A stretch of 64,000 nt of DNA from Sediminibacterium ginsengisoli (lineage in GTDB: Bacteria > Bacteroidota > Bacteroidia > Chitinophagales > Chitinophagaceae). The stretch is from contig CAMDLR010000006.1 in NCBI GenBank assembly GCA_945901845.1, positions 1 through 64,000 on the forward strand. The letters are read 5' to 3'. Shown one piece after another: positions 20,256 to 30,466 of this stretch. Both the position numbers and the translations under genes were made by a program. Within the stretch, counting starts at the first letter, position 1. The number at the start of each line of letters is the position of its first letter. Below the pieces are notes generated by a model. The model saw only the letters and a list, made by a program, of their open reading frames with translations. It made no database searches and had not been told where the DNA came from.

Positions 20256-21746
20256 TTATGAATTACGTATGAAAGTTTCAAATGCCTCTAATAGTTTACC
20301 TTTTAATACCCTCGGAAACTTATGTTGTCCGCCTAATTTTCCTTGCGACTCCATAAAACCGCGAACTACATCTTCATTAATCACGGTTACTGAAACGTTT
20401 TGTAAGGCACTCTTTCTTTCGGTGGCGTAATCATCATTGATGGTACAGAGGTACTGATCAATAGCGGTTGCTAATTCGTTTTCATTAACAGTGTCATTGC
20501 AGGCCACATACCATTTATGCCCAAAGAAATTTCCATGCGGAACTCCTGTTACTGTATATTCTGGAATGCTAATGTTAAAAGCGTGACTTACTGTTTCAAC
20601 CGCCTTGTTCATATTATCTACACTTAAGTGCTCGCCTACTAAACTTAAAAAGTGTTTCGTTCTGCCCGTAATAATAATTTGTGCATTTTGCTTATCAATA
20701 AATTTAACGGTATCACCAATAAGATATCGCCAAGCGCCTGCAGCTGTACTAATTAAAATGGCATAATCAGTTCCTTCTTTCACTTCATCTATTAGTAATG
20801 CAGTTGCATTGTCTTTTATTTCTCCGTCTTCGTCAAAATTATCTTCATTAAAAGGAACGAATTCTAAAAACAAGTGCTGACCTGTTACAAGTCGCATCCC
20901 TACTGCGTTTTGATGGTCTTGGTAAGCAATAAAACCCTCGCTCGCTAAATAAGTTTCTATATAGGTAATTGGTTTACCTAATAATTTTTCAAAGCCTTTT
21001 TTATAGGGTTCAAAACTTACACCACCATGTCCAAAAAAAGATAAATTAGGCCAGAGCTCATGTATATTATTGAGTTCATACTTTTTGATAATCATTTCGA
21101 TGCAGAGCTGGATCCAAGCTGGCACGCCTATTAAAAATCCAATATCCCAATTGGGCGCTTCTGCTACAATCTCTTCTAATTTTTTATTCCAATCTTTTTC
21201 TTTGGCTATTTTTTTTCCTGGTTTATAAAAAGGCTGAAACCAAGAAGGTAATTTTTTCGCAGTGATACCACTTAAATCACCGGCGTAAAATCCGGCTCCT
21301 TTTTGTAGTTCTGTGCTGCCACCAATAGCGAGCCAACCCTTTGCGATAGAAGTATATGGAATATTATTATAGTGCCTAAGGCCTAAGAGCTGTTTAACCA
21401 TAATGGTTTTGTTACCAGATAAAAGCGCATTTGTAATAGGTATGTACTTGCTAGACGCTTCGGATGTTCCGCTACTTAATGCGTAATATTTTATTTTACC
21501 CGGCCAACAAACGTCTGATTCGCCCTCAATACATTTGTGCCACCACTCGTTGTAAATTTTATTGTAATTAAAAATAGGCACTACTTTTTGAAAATCTTTT
21601 GCAATGGTTTTGCTTTTTAACAGCGGGTCAAACTGATACGTATTTCCAAATGCCGTGTTTTTTGCACGACGGAGTAATTTTTTTAAAACACGGTCCTGTT
21701 CTTTTTTTGTGTTTTTAGGAGATAAGGATAGGTCAAATAAGGCCAT
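20256..21746 (-). CDS. GH3 family (auxin-responsive promoter-like) acyl-adenylating protein
   Basis: YYALSSGTSEASSKYIPIT, YLIGDTVKFIDKQNAQIIITGRTKHFLSLVGEHLS. Confidence 0.9.
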   Translation of the reverse strand: MALFDLSLSPKNTKKEQDRVLKKLLRRAKNTAFGNTYQFDPLLKSKTIAKDFQKVVPIFNYNKIYNEWWHKCIEGESDVCWPGKIKYYALSSGTSEASSKYIPITNALLSGNKTIMVKQLLGLRHYNNIPYTSIAKGWLAIGGSTELQKGAGFYAGDLSGITAKKLPSWFQPFYKPGKKIAKEKDWNKKLEEIVAEAPNWDIGFLIGVPAWIQLCIEMIIKKYELNNIHELWPNLSFFGHGGVSFEPYKKGFEKLLGKPITYIETYLASEGFIAYQDHQNAVGMRLVTGQHLFLEFVPFNEDNFDEDGEIKDNATALLIDEVKEGTDYAILISTAAGAWRYLIGDTVKFIDKQNAQIIITGRTKHFLSLVGEHLSVDNMNKAVETVSHAFNISIPEYTVTGVPHGNFFGHKWYVACNDTVNENELATAIDQYLCTINDDYATERKSALQNVSVTVINEDVVRGFMESQGKLGGQHKFPRVLKGKLLEAFETFIRNS

Positions 21747-21777
21747 GCTACAAAGCTAAAGCAAAATGATACAAAAC

Positions 21778-21808
21778 TTGAATAGTGGCCGCATCTTCGT
21801 TACTTTTG
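21778..21808 (+). promoter_or_regulatory. Bacteroidota promoter of inositol-phosphatase gene
   Basis: TTG (21778-21780) -N20- TACTTTTG (21801-21808), 4 bp before the ATG. Confidence 0.55.
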
Positions 21809-21812
21809 CGAT

Positions 21813-22592
21813 ATGTTAGCAGAAACACTGATAGCGGCCACAAAAGCCGGTGCCGCCGAGTTGCAAAGGTATTTTAATGGTGCATTTGAAATTAGCCACA
21901 AAGAGGGCGTTAATAACCTTGTAACAGAGGCAGACCATGCTGCAGAGCGGGCCATTATTGGTGTAATTCAGGCTGCTTTTCCAGATCATTTTATTTTAAG
22001 TGAAGAAACGGGTGAAATTATAACGAGCTCTGAATACAAATGGATTATAGACCCAATTGATGGTACGGTAAACTTTGCAAACGGTATACCTATTTGCTGT
22101 GTAAGTGTAGGCCTCGAAAAAGCCGGCGAAATCATTATGGGCGCGGTATATAACCCCATCATGCATGAATTTTATTTTGCTGAAAAAGGAAAGGGTGCCT
22201 ATTTAAACGATAAAAAAATTAGCGTTGGCAAAAAAACCAAAGTCATTGAATCATGCCTCGTAACAGGCTTTCCGTATACGTATTTAGATACGCCCAATGG
22301 ACCCCTTCAAGTATTTGAAAAATTAATTCGAAAAGGCATACCTGTGCGCAGGCTAGGTAGTGCTGCCATTGATTTGTGCTGGGTAGCAGCCGGTAAATTT
22401 GATGGTTTTTATGAACATAAATTACAAGCCTGGGATAGCGCGGCAGGTTTTTTAATGGTACAAGAGGCGGGCGGAAAAGTAACCGATTATGCAGGTAAAG
22501 ATTACTCCGTATACCAACCACATTTATTAGCGACCAATGGACATATTCATGATGAGTTACTAGCAATTATAAATGGCGGAGCCGTACAATAA
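21813..22592 (+). CDS. Inositol monophosphatase family protein
   Basis: SEETGEI, WIIDPIDGTVNFANGIP, LQAWDSAAGFLMVQEAGG. Confidence 0.93.
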   Translation: MLAETLIAATKAGAAELQRYFNGAFEISHKEGVNNLVTEADHAAERAIIGVIQAAFPDHFILSEETGEIITSSEYKWIIDPIDGTVNFANGIPICCVSVGLEKAGEIIMGAVYNPIMHEFYFAEKGKGAYLNDKKISVGKKTKVIESCLVTGFPYTYLDTPNGPLQVFEKLIRKGIPVRRLGSAAIDLCWVAAGKFDGFYEHKLQAWDSAAGFLMVQEAGGKVTDYAGKDYSVYQPHLLATNGHIHDELLAIINGGAVQ

Positions 22593-22602
22593 AAAATAAA
22601 AC

Positions 22603-23640
22603 ATGAGCGAACAAAGAACAGAAATTACTACACTTGGTGAGTTTGGATTAATAGAACACCTTACTAAAAATTTTGAAACGCATAACGCATCTACTGTTTT
22701 ATCGGTGGGCGATGATGCAGCAGTGATAGATCATTTTGGAAAACAAACAGTGGTCACTACCGATTTATTATTAGAGGGTATTCATTTTGATTTGATGTAT
22801 ACGCCCCTAAAGCACCTCGGCTACAAAGCAGTGATGGTAAACCTTTCGGACGTTTATGCCATGAATGCGCAGCCTACACAAATCACCATTAGTATTGGGA
22901 TTAGTAACCGGTTTAGCGTAGAAGCTATCACTGAATTTTATGAAGGTGTTCATATTGCTTGTGAAAAACACGGCGTAGATTTAGTAGGTGGTGATACCTC
23001 TTCTTCACAAAAAGGATTTGTTATTTCTGTAACAGCTATTGGCGAAGTGGCGCCTGACAAATTTGTAAAAAGAAGTACCGCAGGTGTTGGTGATTTAATT
23101 TGTGTGTCTGGCGATTTGGGTGGTGCGTTTTTAGGATTAACACTCATGGAAAGAGAAAAAAAGATATATCTCGAAAACCCAGGCGTACAACCTGATTTAG
23201 AAGATGAAAGTTATATTGTAGGAAGACTTCTAAAACCAGAAGCACGCAAAGAAATCATTTCATTTTTTGCCGAAAATAATATTACACCAACTGCTATGAT
23301 GGACGTGAGCGATGGTATTAGTAGCGACGTGTTACACCTTTGTAAGCAAAGCGTTGTTGGTTGCAGGATTTACGAAGAAAAACTGCCTATATCTGATGAG
23401 AGTAGAAGAGCGGCATTTAAGTTTGGACTAGACCCTACGGTATGCGCACTCAATGGCGGCGAAGATTATGAACTACTCTTTACACTTAAACAAGAAGACC
23501 ATGATAAAATTACGCTCAACGAAGACATTAGTGTAATTGGTTACGTGGTTGATATCAATGAGGGATCAAAACTATTAACGAAGGGGGGCAACACTTTTGA
23601 TATAACAGCACAGGGTTGGACGGCATTTAAAGAATCCTAA
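22603..23640 (+). CDS. thiL: Thiamine-phosphate kinase
   Basis: GDDAAVI, DLLLEGIHFD, MNAQPTQ, GGDTSSS, DVSDGISSD, LNGGEDYELLFT. Confidence 0.95.
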   Translation: MSEQRTEITTLGEFGLIEHLTKNFETHNASTVLSVGDDAAVIDHFGKQTVVTTDLLLEGIHFDLMYTPLKHLGYKAVMVNLSDVYAMNAQPTQITISIGISNRFSVEAITEFYEGVHIACEKHGVDLVGGDTSSSQKGFVISVTAIGEVAPDKFVKRSTAGVGDLICVSGDLGGAFLGLTLMEREKKIYLENPGVQPDLEDESYIVGRLLKPEARKEIISFFAENNITPTAMMDVSDGISSDVLHLCKQSVVGCRIYEEKLPISDESRRAAFKFGLDPTVCALNGGEDYELLFTLKQEDHDKITLNEDISVIGYVVDINEGSKLLTKGGNTFDITAQGWTAFKES

Positions 23641-23655
23641 TTTTAATTAAAAACT

Positions 23656-25143
23656 ATGCACGCCTGTACTGGTTACAAAACTGTTTTGTTTTTCTGTTGC
23701 CTACTTTTTTGGGCACCCATCATGGCGCAAAAAAAATTAGCAGATGCGCCAAAAATAGCGCCAGCAAAGCTTTTACAAGATTTACAAACCCTGCACAAGG
23801 TGCTGGAACAAAACCATCCTAGTATGTATTGGTATACGCCAAAAGATAGTATGGATTTACATTTTTCTCGCGCCCTAGCTTCTGTTAAAGATTCCATGTC
23901 GGCGTGGCAATTTAGAAATGTTGTAGCTACTTATTTAGCGCAAATAAAGTGTGGTCATACGTCGGTACATTTTTCGCCAAAACTTACAAAGTGGTATACT
24001 GCTTTTAGGTTTCCGCAGTTTCCGCTTCAACTAAAAGTATGGAAAGATTCGGCCGTTGTCATTGGAAACTTGTATGCCAAAGACAGCCTATTAAAAAGAG
24101 GCACTATTGTTACTAGCATCAACCAGTTACCCGTTAGCGCACTGGTAGATAGTATGTATAGCATCATAAGCACAGACGGCAACAGTATTAATTTTAAAAG
24201 TCAGGTGCTGACCAATAATTTTTCGAATTGGTATAAAGCCAGGTTTGGTAATGTAGATAGCGTGTATCAGATTTCTTATATAGATAGCCTAGGTAATAAG
24301 CAAACCACTCAGATTGCGGCCTATGCTCGACCAAAGCCAAAAAAAGACAGCATCAAAAAAACAACCGAGACTGTAAGTAAATCTAAAACAATAAAACCCG
24401 TAGTACCCAAAAAGTGGACGCTCCTTATTGATAGTGCTACAAATACTGCTTTTATAAACCTGAGTAGTTTTTCGGGCAGGGGTTTTAAAAAGTTTATCAC
24501 AAAAAGTTTTAGAAATATTAAAGTATCCGGTGTTAAAAATTTGGTCATCGATCTACGAAGCAACGGAGGTGGTGAATTAAAAAATTCTACACTTCTTACG
24601 AAATATGTTTCAGATCATTCCTTCAAAATAGCTGATAGTGTATTTGCAAATAATAGAGGCATTCGTAAAATTCCGTTTGGTAGTTATTTTTCGGTGATGG
24701 GGCATACGCTCGCCAAACTAATGATTTCTAAAAAAATGGATGGCGGTGGCTATCATTTAAAAAGGTACGAAACGCATTATTACCAGCCATTTACTAAAAA
24801 TCATTTTGATGGAAACGTATATATTTTGCAGGGTGGTTATACGTTTTCTGCATCTACCTTATTTACTTCTCCGCTCATCAAGCAAAAAAATGTTACCATT
24901 ATTGGCGAAGAAACAGGTGGTGGTTATTATGGTAATACTGCTATTTTAATACCTACCATTAAACTTCCGCGCTCAAAATTATTATTTAGACTTCCATTAT
25001 ACCGTATGGTGATGGATAAAACAAGACCCAAAGGCAGAGGCGTTGTTCCAGATATTTTAGTAGAACCCAATTCCTATGCTATCAAAATGGGTGTAGACAA
25101 TAAATTGGAAGCGGTAAAAAAAATGATTCAGCAAAAAAATTAA
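23656..25143 (+). CDS. S41 family (C-terminal processing-like) peptidase
   Basis: NLVIDLRSNGGGE, GGYTFSASTLFTSPL, GEETGGGYYGN. Confidence 0.88.
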   Translation: MHACTGYKTVLFFCCLLFWAPIMAQKKLADAPKIAPAKLLQDLQTLHKVLEQNHPSMYWYTPKDSMDLHFSRALASVKDSMSAWQFRNVVATYLAQIKCGHTSVHFSPKLTKWYTAFRFPQFPLQLKVWKDSAVVIGNLYAKDSLLKRGTIVTSINQLPVSALVDSMYSIISTDGNSINFKSQVLTNNFSNWYKARFGNVDSVYQISYIDSLGNKQTTQIAAYARPKPKKDSIKKTTETVSKSKTIKPVVPKKWTLLIDSATNTAFINLSSFSGRGFKKFITKSFRNIKVSGVKNLVIDLRSNGGGELKNSTLLTKYVSDHSFKIADSVFANNRGIRKIPFGSYFSVMGHTLAKLMISKKMDGGGYHLKRYETHYYQPFTKNHFDGNVYILQGGYTFSASTLFTSPLIKQKNVTIIGEETGGGYYGNTAILIPTIKLPRSKLLFRLPLYRMVMDKTRPKGRGVVPDILVEPNSYAIKMGVDNKLEAVKKMIQQKN

Positions 25144-25922
25144 AGCCCAACAGAAAACGAATCGGCGTCGCGTCCAAAAGGAAACTTTTCTCTAACCCCA
25201 AGCACTACTTCTTTTTCTAATTCCATGTACACGGTGTCTTCGTCATCGGCTTTGTAATAAAGTACTTGTCCCATTGGATCAACAATCATACTATCACCAC
25301 TATGGTTTATTTGATTTCCATCTTTGCCAACTCTGTTAACGCCTACCACATAGGTTTGATTTTCTATGGCACGCGCGCATAGTAAGGTTTTCCAGGCGTG
25401 GTTGCGTCTTTCGGGCCAATTGGCTACATAGAGTAACAGGTCATATTCGTCGGGTGTTTGTTTGCGCGCCCATACTGGAAAACGTAGGTCGTAACATATT
25501 TGCAAACAAATTTTCCATCCGTTTACTTGTGCAATTAATCTTTTATTGCCCGCTGTATATTCTTTGTCTTCGCCAGCAAATGCAAACAAGTGTCTTTTGT
25601 TGTAATAAGCCACTTGACCATTTGGTAATACCCAGAGTAAGCGGTTGTAAAACCTATTGTCTTCTTCTATAATAACACTGCCTGTTAAAATTATTTTATG
25701 CATTGCCGCCTGTTCTACCATCCACTCAACGGTAGGGCCTTCCATGGTTTCGGCAAATAATTTGGGTTGCATGCTAAAACCGGTGTTAAACATTTCGGGT
25801 AATACCACAATTTGTGTAGCCGCTTCAACAGCTGCTATTTTTTTTTCGAGCATCTCAAGGTTTCTAAACTTGTCTTCCCAGAAAAGATCGGTTTGTATGA
25901 GGCTGATGTGTAAATTACCCAT
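25140..25922 (-). CDS. Nitrilase-family amidohydrolase (omega-amidase-like)
   Basis: VVLPEMFNTGFSM, YNKRHLFAFAGED, ICLQICYDLRFPVW. Confidence 0.92.
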   Translation of the reverse strand: MGNLHISLIQTDLFWEDKFRNLEMLEKKIAAVEAATQIVVLPEMFNTGFSMQPKLFAETMEGPTVEWMVEQAAMHKIILTGSVIIEEDNRFYNRLLWVLPNGQVAYYNKRHLFAFAGEDKEYTAGNKRLIAQVNGWKICLQICYDLRFPVWARKQTPDEYDLLLYVANWPERRNHAWKTLLCARAIENQTYVVGVNRVGKDGNQINHSGDSMIVDPMGQVLYYKADDEDTVYMELEKEVVLGVREKFPFGRDADSFSVGL

Positions 25923-25939
25923 GCTGCAATGTAAGAATT

Positions 25940-26425
25940 TTATTGGAGGCCTGCTTTTATTTTGGCAATAGCGGCCTGAACCCGTGGAGACTCAAACCCA
26001 CGGCTCACTAGGTACTGCATCACTTTGGCTTGTCTGGTGTAACCAACTTCACCCTTACACTTCTCCCATTTATCAACTACTAATTTATCGATGGTTTGTT
26101 CGTATGCTTCTTCTTCGATGGTGGCTAATCCGGCTTTAATATTATAAGCGCTTACCCTTTTTTGCTTGAGCTCGTAAGCGATTTTTACGCGCCCCCATTT
26201 TTTGGTTCTAAAATGACCGCCAGCAAATAAAGTAGCAAAACGTGTTTCGTTTAAATAGTCTTCTTCGATGAGTTTAGAAAGTAATACCTCCACATCTTTG
26301 GTGGATAAGCCATACCCATACAACCGGTCTTTGGTTTCTTGGTGGCTTCGCTCTTGATAGGCACAGAAGTGCTTAATTTTTTGCCAAGCCTGATCCGGTG
26401 TGAGGTATTTTTTTATCATGAGCAA
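25940..26425 (-). CDS. recX: Regulatory protein RecX
   Basis: YLTPDQAWQKIKHFCAYQERSHQETKDRLYGYGLS, LIEEDYLNETRFA, KKWGRVKIAYELKQKRVS. Confidence 0.9.
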   Translation of the reverse strand: MLMIKKYLTPDQAWQKIKHFCAYQERSHQETKDRLYGYGLSTKDVEVLLSKLIEEDYLNETRFATLFAGGHFRTKKWGRVKIAYELKQKRVSAYNIKAGLATIEEEAYEQTIDKLVVDKWEKCKGEVGYTRQAKVMQYLVSRGFESPRVQAAIAKIKAGLQ

Positions 26426-26579
26426 TAAATATACAGACTTGCCACAAAACTGCCCTCATTTGCCCTGCCAATCCACAACTGATTCACATTAAAGCGGTTG
26501 TTATCCATCTGCACTATTTAGGGCATCAAAGTATTGGAATTTTGGAGTAGGTTTGCAGGGTACCTATAACACATGTAGC

Positions 26580-27695
26580 ATGAAATTTATTGTTTCTTCT
26601 TCTTCGCTTCTAAAACACCTTCAACAAATTGGTGGTGTAATTAACGCAAACACCGTGTTGCCTATTTTAGAAGACTTTTTATTTGAAATTACAGACAAAA
26701 AATTAAGCATTGTAGCAACTGATTTAGAAACAGTGATGCGTGTAGAAATGGACGTAGAAAGCAAGGCCAATGGTCGTGTTTGTATTCCTGCTAAAATTTT
26801 GTTGGATTCATTAAAAAATATTGCTGATCAGCCGCTCACTTTTAATATCGATAAAAACTTTGCTGTAGAAATTACAAGTGACAACGGTAAGTATAAAGTG
26901 ATGGGTGAAAATCCAGATAACTTTCCTAAAGAACCTTCTGCAGATGATACCAGCAGTTTTGATATGATTAGTGGTGCTTTGTTAACTGCCATCAACAAAA
27001 CATTATTTGCTGTTAGTAACGACGATTTACGTCCAGCTATGACAGGGGTATTTTTTGAATTATCTACAACTGGCGTTCAATTTGTTGCTACCGATGCGCA
27101 CAGACTAGTGCGTTATAAAAGAACAGATGCAAAAGCACCAAAAACAGATTCATTTATTGTGCCACGCAAGCCACTTAATTTATTAAAAAATGCATTACCA
27201 GATAATGAAGATGCTATTACCATAAGCTACAATAGCAATCATTTATTTGTGAACCACGGTTCTACGCAAATGATATGTAGGCTTATTGATGCGCGTTTCC
27301 CAGACTATAAAGTGGTGATTCCTGCAGACAATCCGTACAAGCTTGTTGTAAACAAACATGATTTTCAAAATGCACTTCGTCGTGTAAATGTATTTAGTAA
27401 TAAGAGCACCAATCAAGTGGCGCTAAATATTACTGGCAGCGAGTTACAGATGGCTGCGCAAGATGTTGATTTTAGTTTTGAAGGTAACGAGCGTATGAAT
27501 TGTATGTATGATGGTGAAGATTTACAAATCGCTTTCAATGCAAAGTTTTTAATTGAAATGTTAAACGCTGCAGACACCGATGATGTAAAAATGGAATTAT
27601 CAACTTCTACAAAAGCGGGCCTTATCAAACCTACCGAGCAAGGAGCTGGTGAAGATTTATTGATGCTTGTGATGCCACTCATGTTAAATAATTAA
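26580..27695 (+). CDS. dnaN: DNA polymerase III sliding clamp (beta subunit)
   Basis: MKFIVSSSSLLKHLQQIGGVI...LPILEDFLFEI, FVATDAHRLVRY, C-terminal LLMLVMPLMLNN. Confidence 0.97.
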   Translation: MKFIVSSSSLLKHLQQIGGVINANTVLPILEDFLFEITDKKLSIVATDLETVMRVEMDVESKANGRVCIPAKILLDSLKNIADQPLTFNIDKNFAVEITSDNGKYKVMGENPDNFPKEPSADDTSSFDMISGALLTAINKTLFAVSNDDLRPAMTGVFFELSTTGVQFVATDAHRLVRYKRTDAKAPKTDSFIVPRKPLNLLKNALPDNEDAITISYNSNHLFVNHGSTQMICRLIDARFPDYKVVIPADNPYKLVVNKHDFQNALRRVNVFSNKSTNQVALNITGSELQMAAQDVDFSFEGNERMNCMYDGEDLQIAFNAKFLIEMLNAADTDDVKMELSTSTKAGLIKPTEQGAGEDLLMLVMPLMLNN

Positions 27696-27701
27696 TAGCA
27701 G

Positions 27702-28523
27702 ATGCTAGAAAATTTAATTGAATATTTTAATCAGATTCCAAGTACGCACCGCGCGCTTATTTTAGCTGGCGGCATAACATTTTTTTGGATCATTGAAGGC
27801 GCTATTCCGCTGTTTTCATTTTCATACCAAAAGTGGAAGCACGCCGCTATCAATATTTTTTTTACACTCACAACAGTTGTTATCAATTTTGCTTTTGCAC
27901 TTGTTATTGTTAAAGCATCTGATTGGGCCGTGGCGCAAAAATTTGGACTCTTGCAACTTGTTCAAATGCCAACATGGGTGTTTATCATTGGCGGACTTAT
28001 GCTACTTGATTTAGTAGGTGCTTGGTTCATTCATTTTATTGAACATAAAATCAAAATTTTGTGGAAATTTCACATGGTGCATCACGCAGATACCCATGTA
28101 GATACCACCACTGCTAACCGTCATCATCCGGGAGAAAGTGTTTTTAGGGTCGTGTTTACATTAATCGGTGTCGTTGTTTGCGGCGCCCCTATGTGGCTTG
28201 TGATGCTGTACCAAAGCTTAAGTGCTGTGTTTTCTCAATTCAACCACGCCAATATTAGACTCCCATTGTGGCTAGACACCGCTATTAGCTATGTGATTGT
28301 GTCGCCCAATATGCATAAGGTGCACCACCATTATATGCGCCCACAAACCGACTCTAATTACGGTAATATATTTTCTATCTGGGACCGCCTTTTTGGAACT
28401 TTTGATGCAACGCCCATGGAAAACTTGCGATATGGCCTTGATGTGCTCGATGATAGCACCGATCAAAGTTTGGCCTATCAATTAAAGGTCCCTTTTGACA
28501 AATCGGTGAAGACAGATTATTAA
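27702..28523 (+). CDS. Sterol desaturase / fatty acid hydroxylase family protein
   Basis: HFIEHK, WKFHMVHHAD, ANRHHPGE, HKVHHHYMRPQTDSNYG histidine boxes. Confidence 0.92.
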   Translation: MLENLIEYFNQIPSTHRALILAGGITFFWIIEGAIPLFSFSYQKWKHAAINIFFTLTTVVINFAFALVIVKASDWAVAQKFGLLQLVQMPTWVFIIGGLMLLDLVGAWFIHFIEHKIKILWKFHMVHHADTHVDTTTANRHHPGESVFRVVFTLIGVVVCGAPMWLVMLYQSLSAVFSQFNHANIRLPLWLDTAISYVIVSPNMHKVHHHYMRPQTDSNYGNIFSIWDRLFGTFDATPMENLRYGLDVLDDSTDQSLAYQLKVPFDKSVKTDY

Positions 28524-28557
28524 ATATGCCGTTTCTTTGCATCACAATTTGATGTTC

Positions 28558-29286
28558 ATGAAAACTTGTGCTTTTATTCCTGCTAGATATGCTGCTACGC
28601 GCTTTCCTGCTAAATTGATGCAGCAGCTAGGTGATAAATCTGTAATACGCCACACGTATGATAATACGGTAGCAACCGGACTTTTTTCAGATGTGTTTGT
28701 AGTAACAGATAGCACTATTATTTTTGACGAAATAACTAATAATGGCGGCAAAGCTATTATGAGCATGCGCCCCCACGAAAGCGGTAGCGATCGTATTGCT
28801 GAAGCCATTGCTCATTTAGATATTGATGTGGTGGTAAATGTGCAAGGTGATGAGCCGTTTGTAAAAAAAGAGCCGCTACAAAAATTACTAGAAGTATTTA
28901 AGGACCCAGCTCAAAATGTACGTGTGGCATCACTGATGCAAGTGCTTACGTCACAACAAAGTATCGAAGATTCCAATTATGTAAAAGTAGCGATTGATAA
29001 AAATAACAATGCCTTATTTTTTTCGCGAAGTGTGATACCATATCCTAGAAGCACCGAGAGCCCAATCACTTATTACGAACATATTGGAGTGTATGCATTT
29101 AAAAAAGAAGCACTGCTTGCATTTACCAACTGGGAAATGACGCCACTTGAAGCCGCAGAAAAAATTGAGTGCCTTCGTTATTTAGAAAATGGCGTATCCA
29201 TAAAAATGGTGACAACAAATTATATGGGCGTAGAAATTGATACCCCCGAAGACTTAGAAAAAGCAGCAAAGCTTTTACAACAATAA
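28558..29286 (+). CDS. kdsB: 3-deoxy-manno-octulosonate cytidylyltransferase (KdsB family)
   Basis: FIPARYAATRFPAKLM, VNVQGDEPFV, HIGVYAFKKEAL; start trimmed. Confidence 0.94.
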   Translation: MKTCAFIPARYAATRFPAKLMQQLGDKSVIRHTYDNTVATGLFSDVFVVTDSTIIFDEITNNGGKAIMSMRPHESGSDRIAEAIAHLDIDVVVNVQGDEPFVKKEPLQKLLEVFKDPAQNVRVASLMQVLTSQQSIEDSNYVKVAIDKNNNALFFSRSVIPYPRSTESPITYYEHIGVYAFKKEALLAFTNWEMTPLEAAEKIECLRYLENGVSIKMVTTNYMGVEIDTPEDLEKAAKLLQQ

Positions 29287-29311
29287 ATAATACCCCAATA
29301 AAAATAACGAT

Positions 29312-30385
29312 ATGAGTTTTAGAAATTTTAAAATGGTTGACTATGTGGTGTATGGACGCGGTAGTTTTAATCAACTTGGTGAAATTTTAGCACCCAATAG
29401 AAAAGGCGATGCCCCTATGATTTTTTTAGTGGATCATTTTTTTGAAGGGAAGCCACTCGTGCAAAGAATTCCACTTATTGGAAAAGATAAAATTGTTTTT
29501 GCAGACGTTACACATGAGCCTAAAACAAAGCAGGTAGACGCTTTGGCGGCATTACTACGCGAAGAATTTGGTACCGTAAGTGGTATTGTAGGCATTGGTG
29601 GTGGCTCTACCATGGACCTTGCAAAAGCAGTTTCACTCATGATGACCAATCCGGGTTCTTCTGCCGATTATCAGGGCTGGGACCTCGTAAAAAATGCAGG
29701 TGTTTATAAAGTTGGTATTCCTACATTATCTGGAACGGGTGCCGAAGTGAGTAGAACAACGGTGTTAACAGGTCCTGTGCGAAAGCTGGGTATGAACTCC
29801 GATTTTACTCCGTTTAATCAAATTGTACTCGATCCAGATTTAGCAAAAGACGCACCGGCCAATCAACGTTTTTACACGGGTATGGATTGTTATATTCATT
29901 GCATTGAATCTTTAGAGGGTACGTACTTAAATGAGTTTAGTAAAAGCTATGGCGAAAAGGCACTGGATCTTTGCAGAAAAGTTTTTGTTGAAAAAAATAC
30001 TTGGGATGATGAAAGTGACGAGCAATTAATGATGGCATCATTTGCCGGCGGTATGAGTATTGCATATAGTCAGGTGGGTGTTGCGCATGCAGTGAGCTAT
30101 GGATTAAGTTATTTACTAGGTACCAAACATGGTATTGGCAACTGTATTGTGATGAATCATTTAGAGGAATATTATCCAGCAGGTGTTGAAGAATTTAAAT
30201 TCATGGTTCAAAAAAATAACATAGAAATTCCGGTGGGTATTTGTGCAGGATTATCGGACCAAGATTTTAATACCATGATTGATATTTCATTAAGTTTAAA
30301 ACCATTGTGGGAAAACGCACTTGGTAAAAACTGGGAAACAATAATGACGCGTCAAAAACTGCGTGCACTCTACGAAAAGCTGTAA
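29312..30385 (+). CDS. kdnB: Iron-containing alcohol dehydrogenase, likely 3-deoxy-manno-octulosonate 8-oxidase (KdnB-like)
   Basis: GIVGIGGGSTMDLAKAVSLMM, SGTGAEVSRTTVLT, adjacent to kdsB. Confidence 0.75.
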   Translation: MSFRNFKMVDYVVYGRGSFNQLGEILAPNRKGDAPMIFLVDHFFEGKPLVQRIPLIGKDKIVFADVTHEPKTKQVDALAALLREEFGTVSGIVGIGGGSTMDLAKAVSLMMTNPGSSADYQGWDLVKNAGVYKVGIPTLSGTGAEVSRTTVLTGPVRKLGMNSDFTPFNQIVLDPDLAKDAPANQRFYTGMDCYIHCIESLEGTYLNEFSKSYGEKALDLCRKVFVEKNTWDDESDEQLMMASFAGGMSIAYSQVGVAHAVSYGLSYLLGTKHGIGNCIVMNHLEEYYPAGVEEFKFMVQKNNIEIPVGICAGLSDQDFNTMIDISLSLKPLWENALGKNWETIMTRQKLRALYEKL

Positions 30386-30410
30386 AGAATACGCTATTGT
30401 AATAGATTAT

Positions 30411-30440
30411 AAGATAGGGCCGTAATAAGCCCTATCTTTG
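30411..30440 (+). promoter_or_regulatory. Perfect 10-bp inverted repeat overlapping -7 element between kdnB-like and helicase genes
   Basis: AAGATAGGGC-N8-GCCCTATCTT; TATCTTTG at 30433-30440. Confidence 0.5.
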
Positions 30441-30466
30441 TTTATAGACACATTAAATATTTTATT

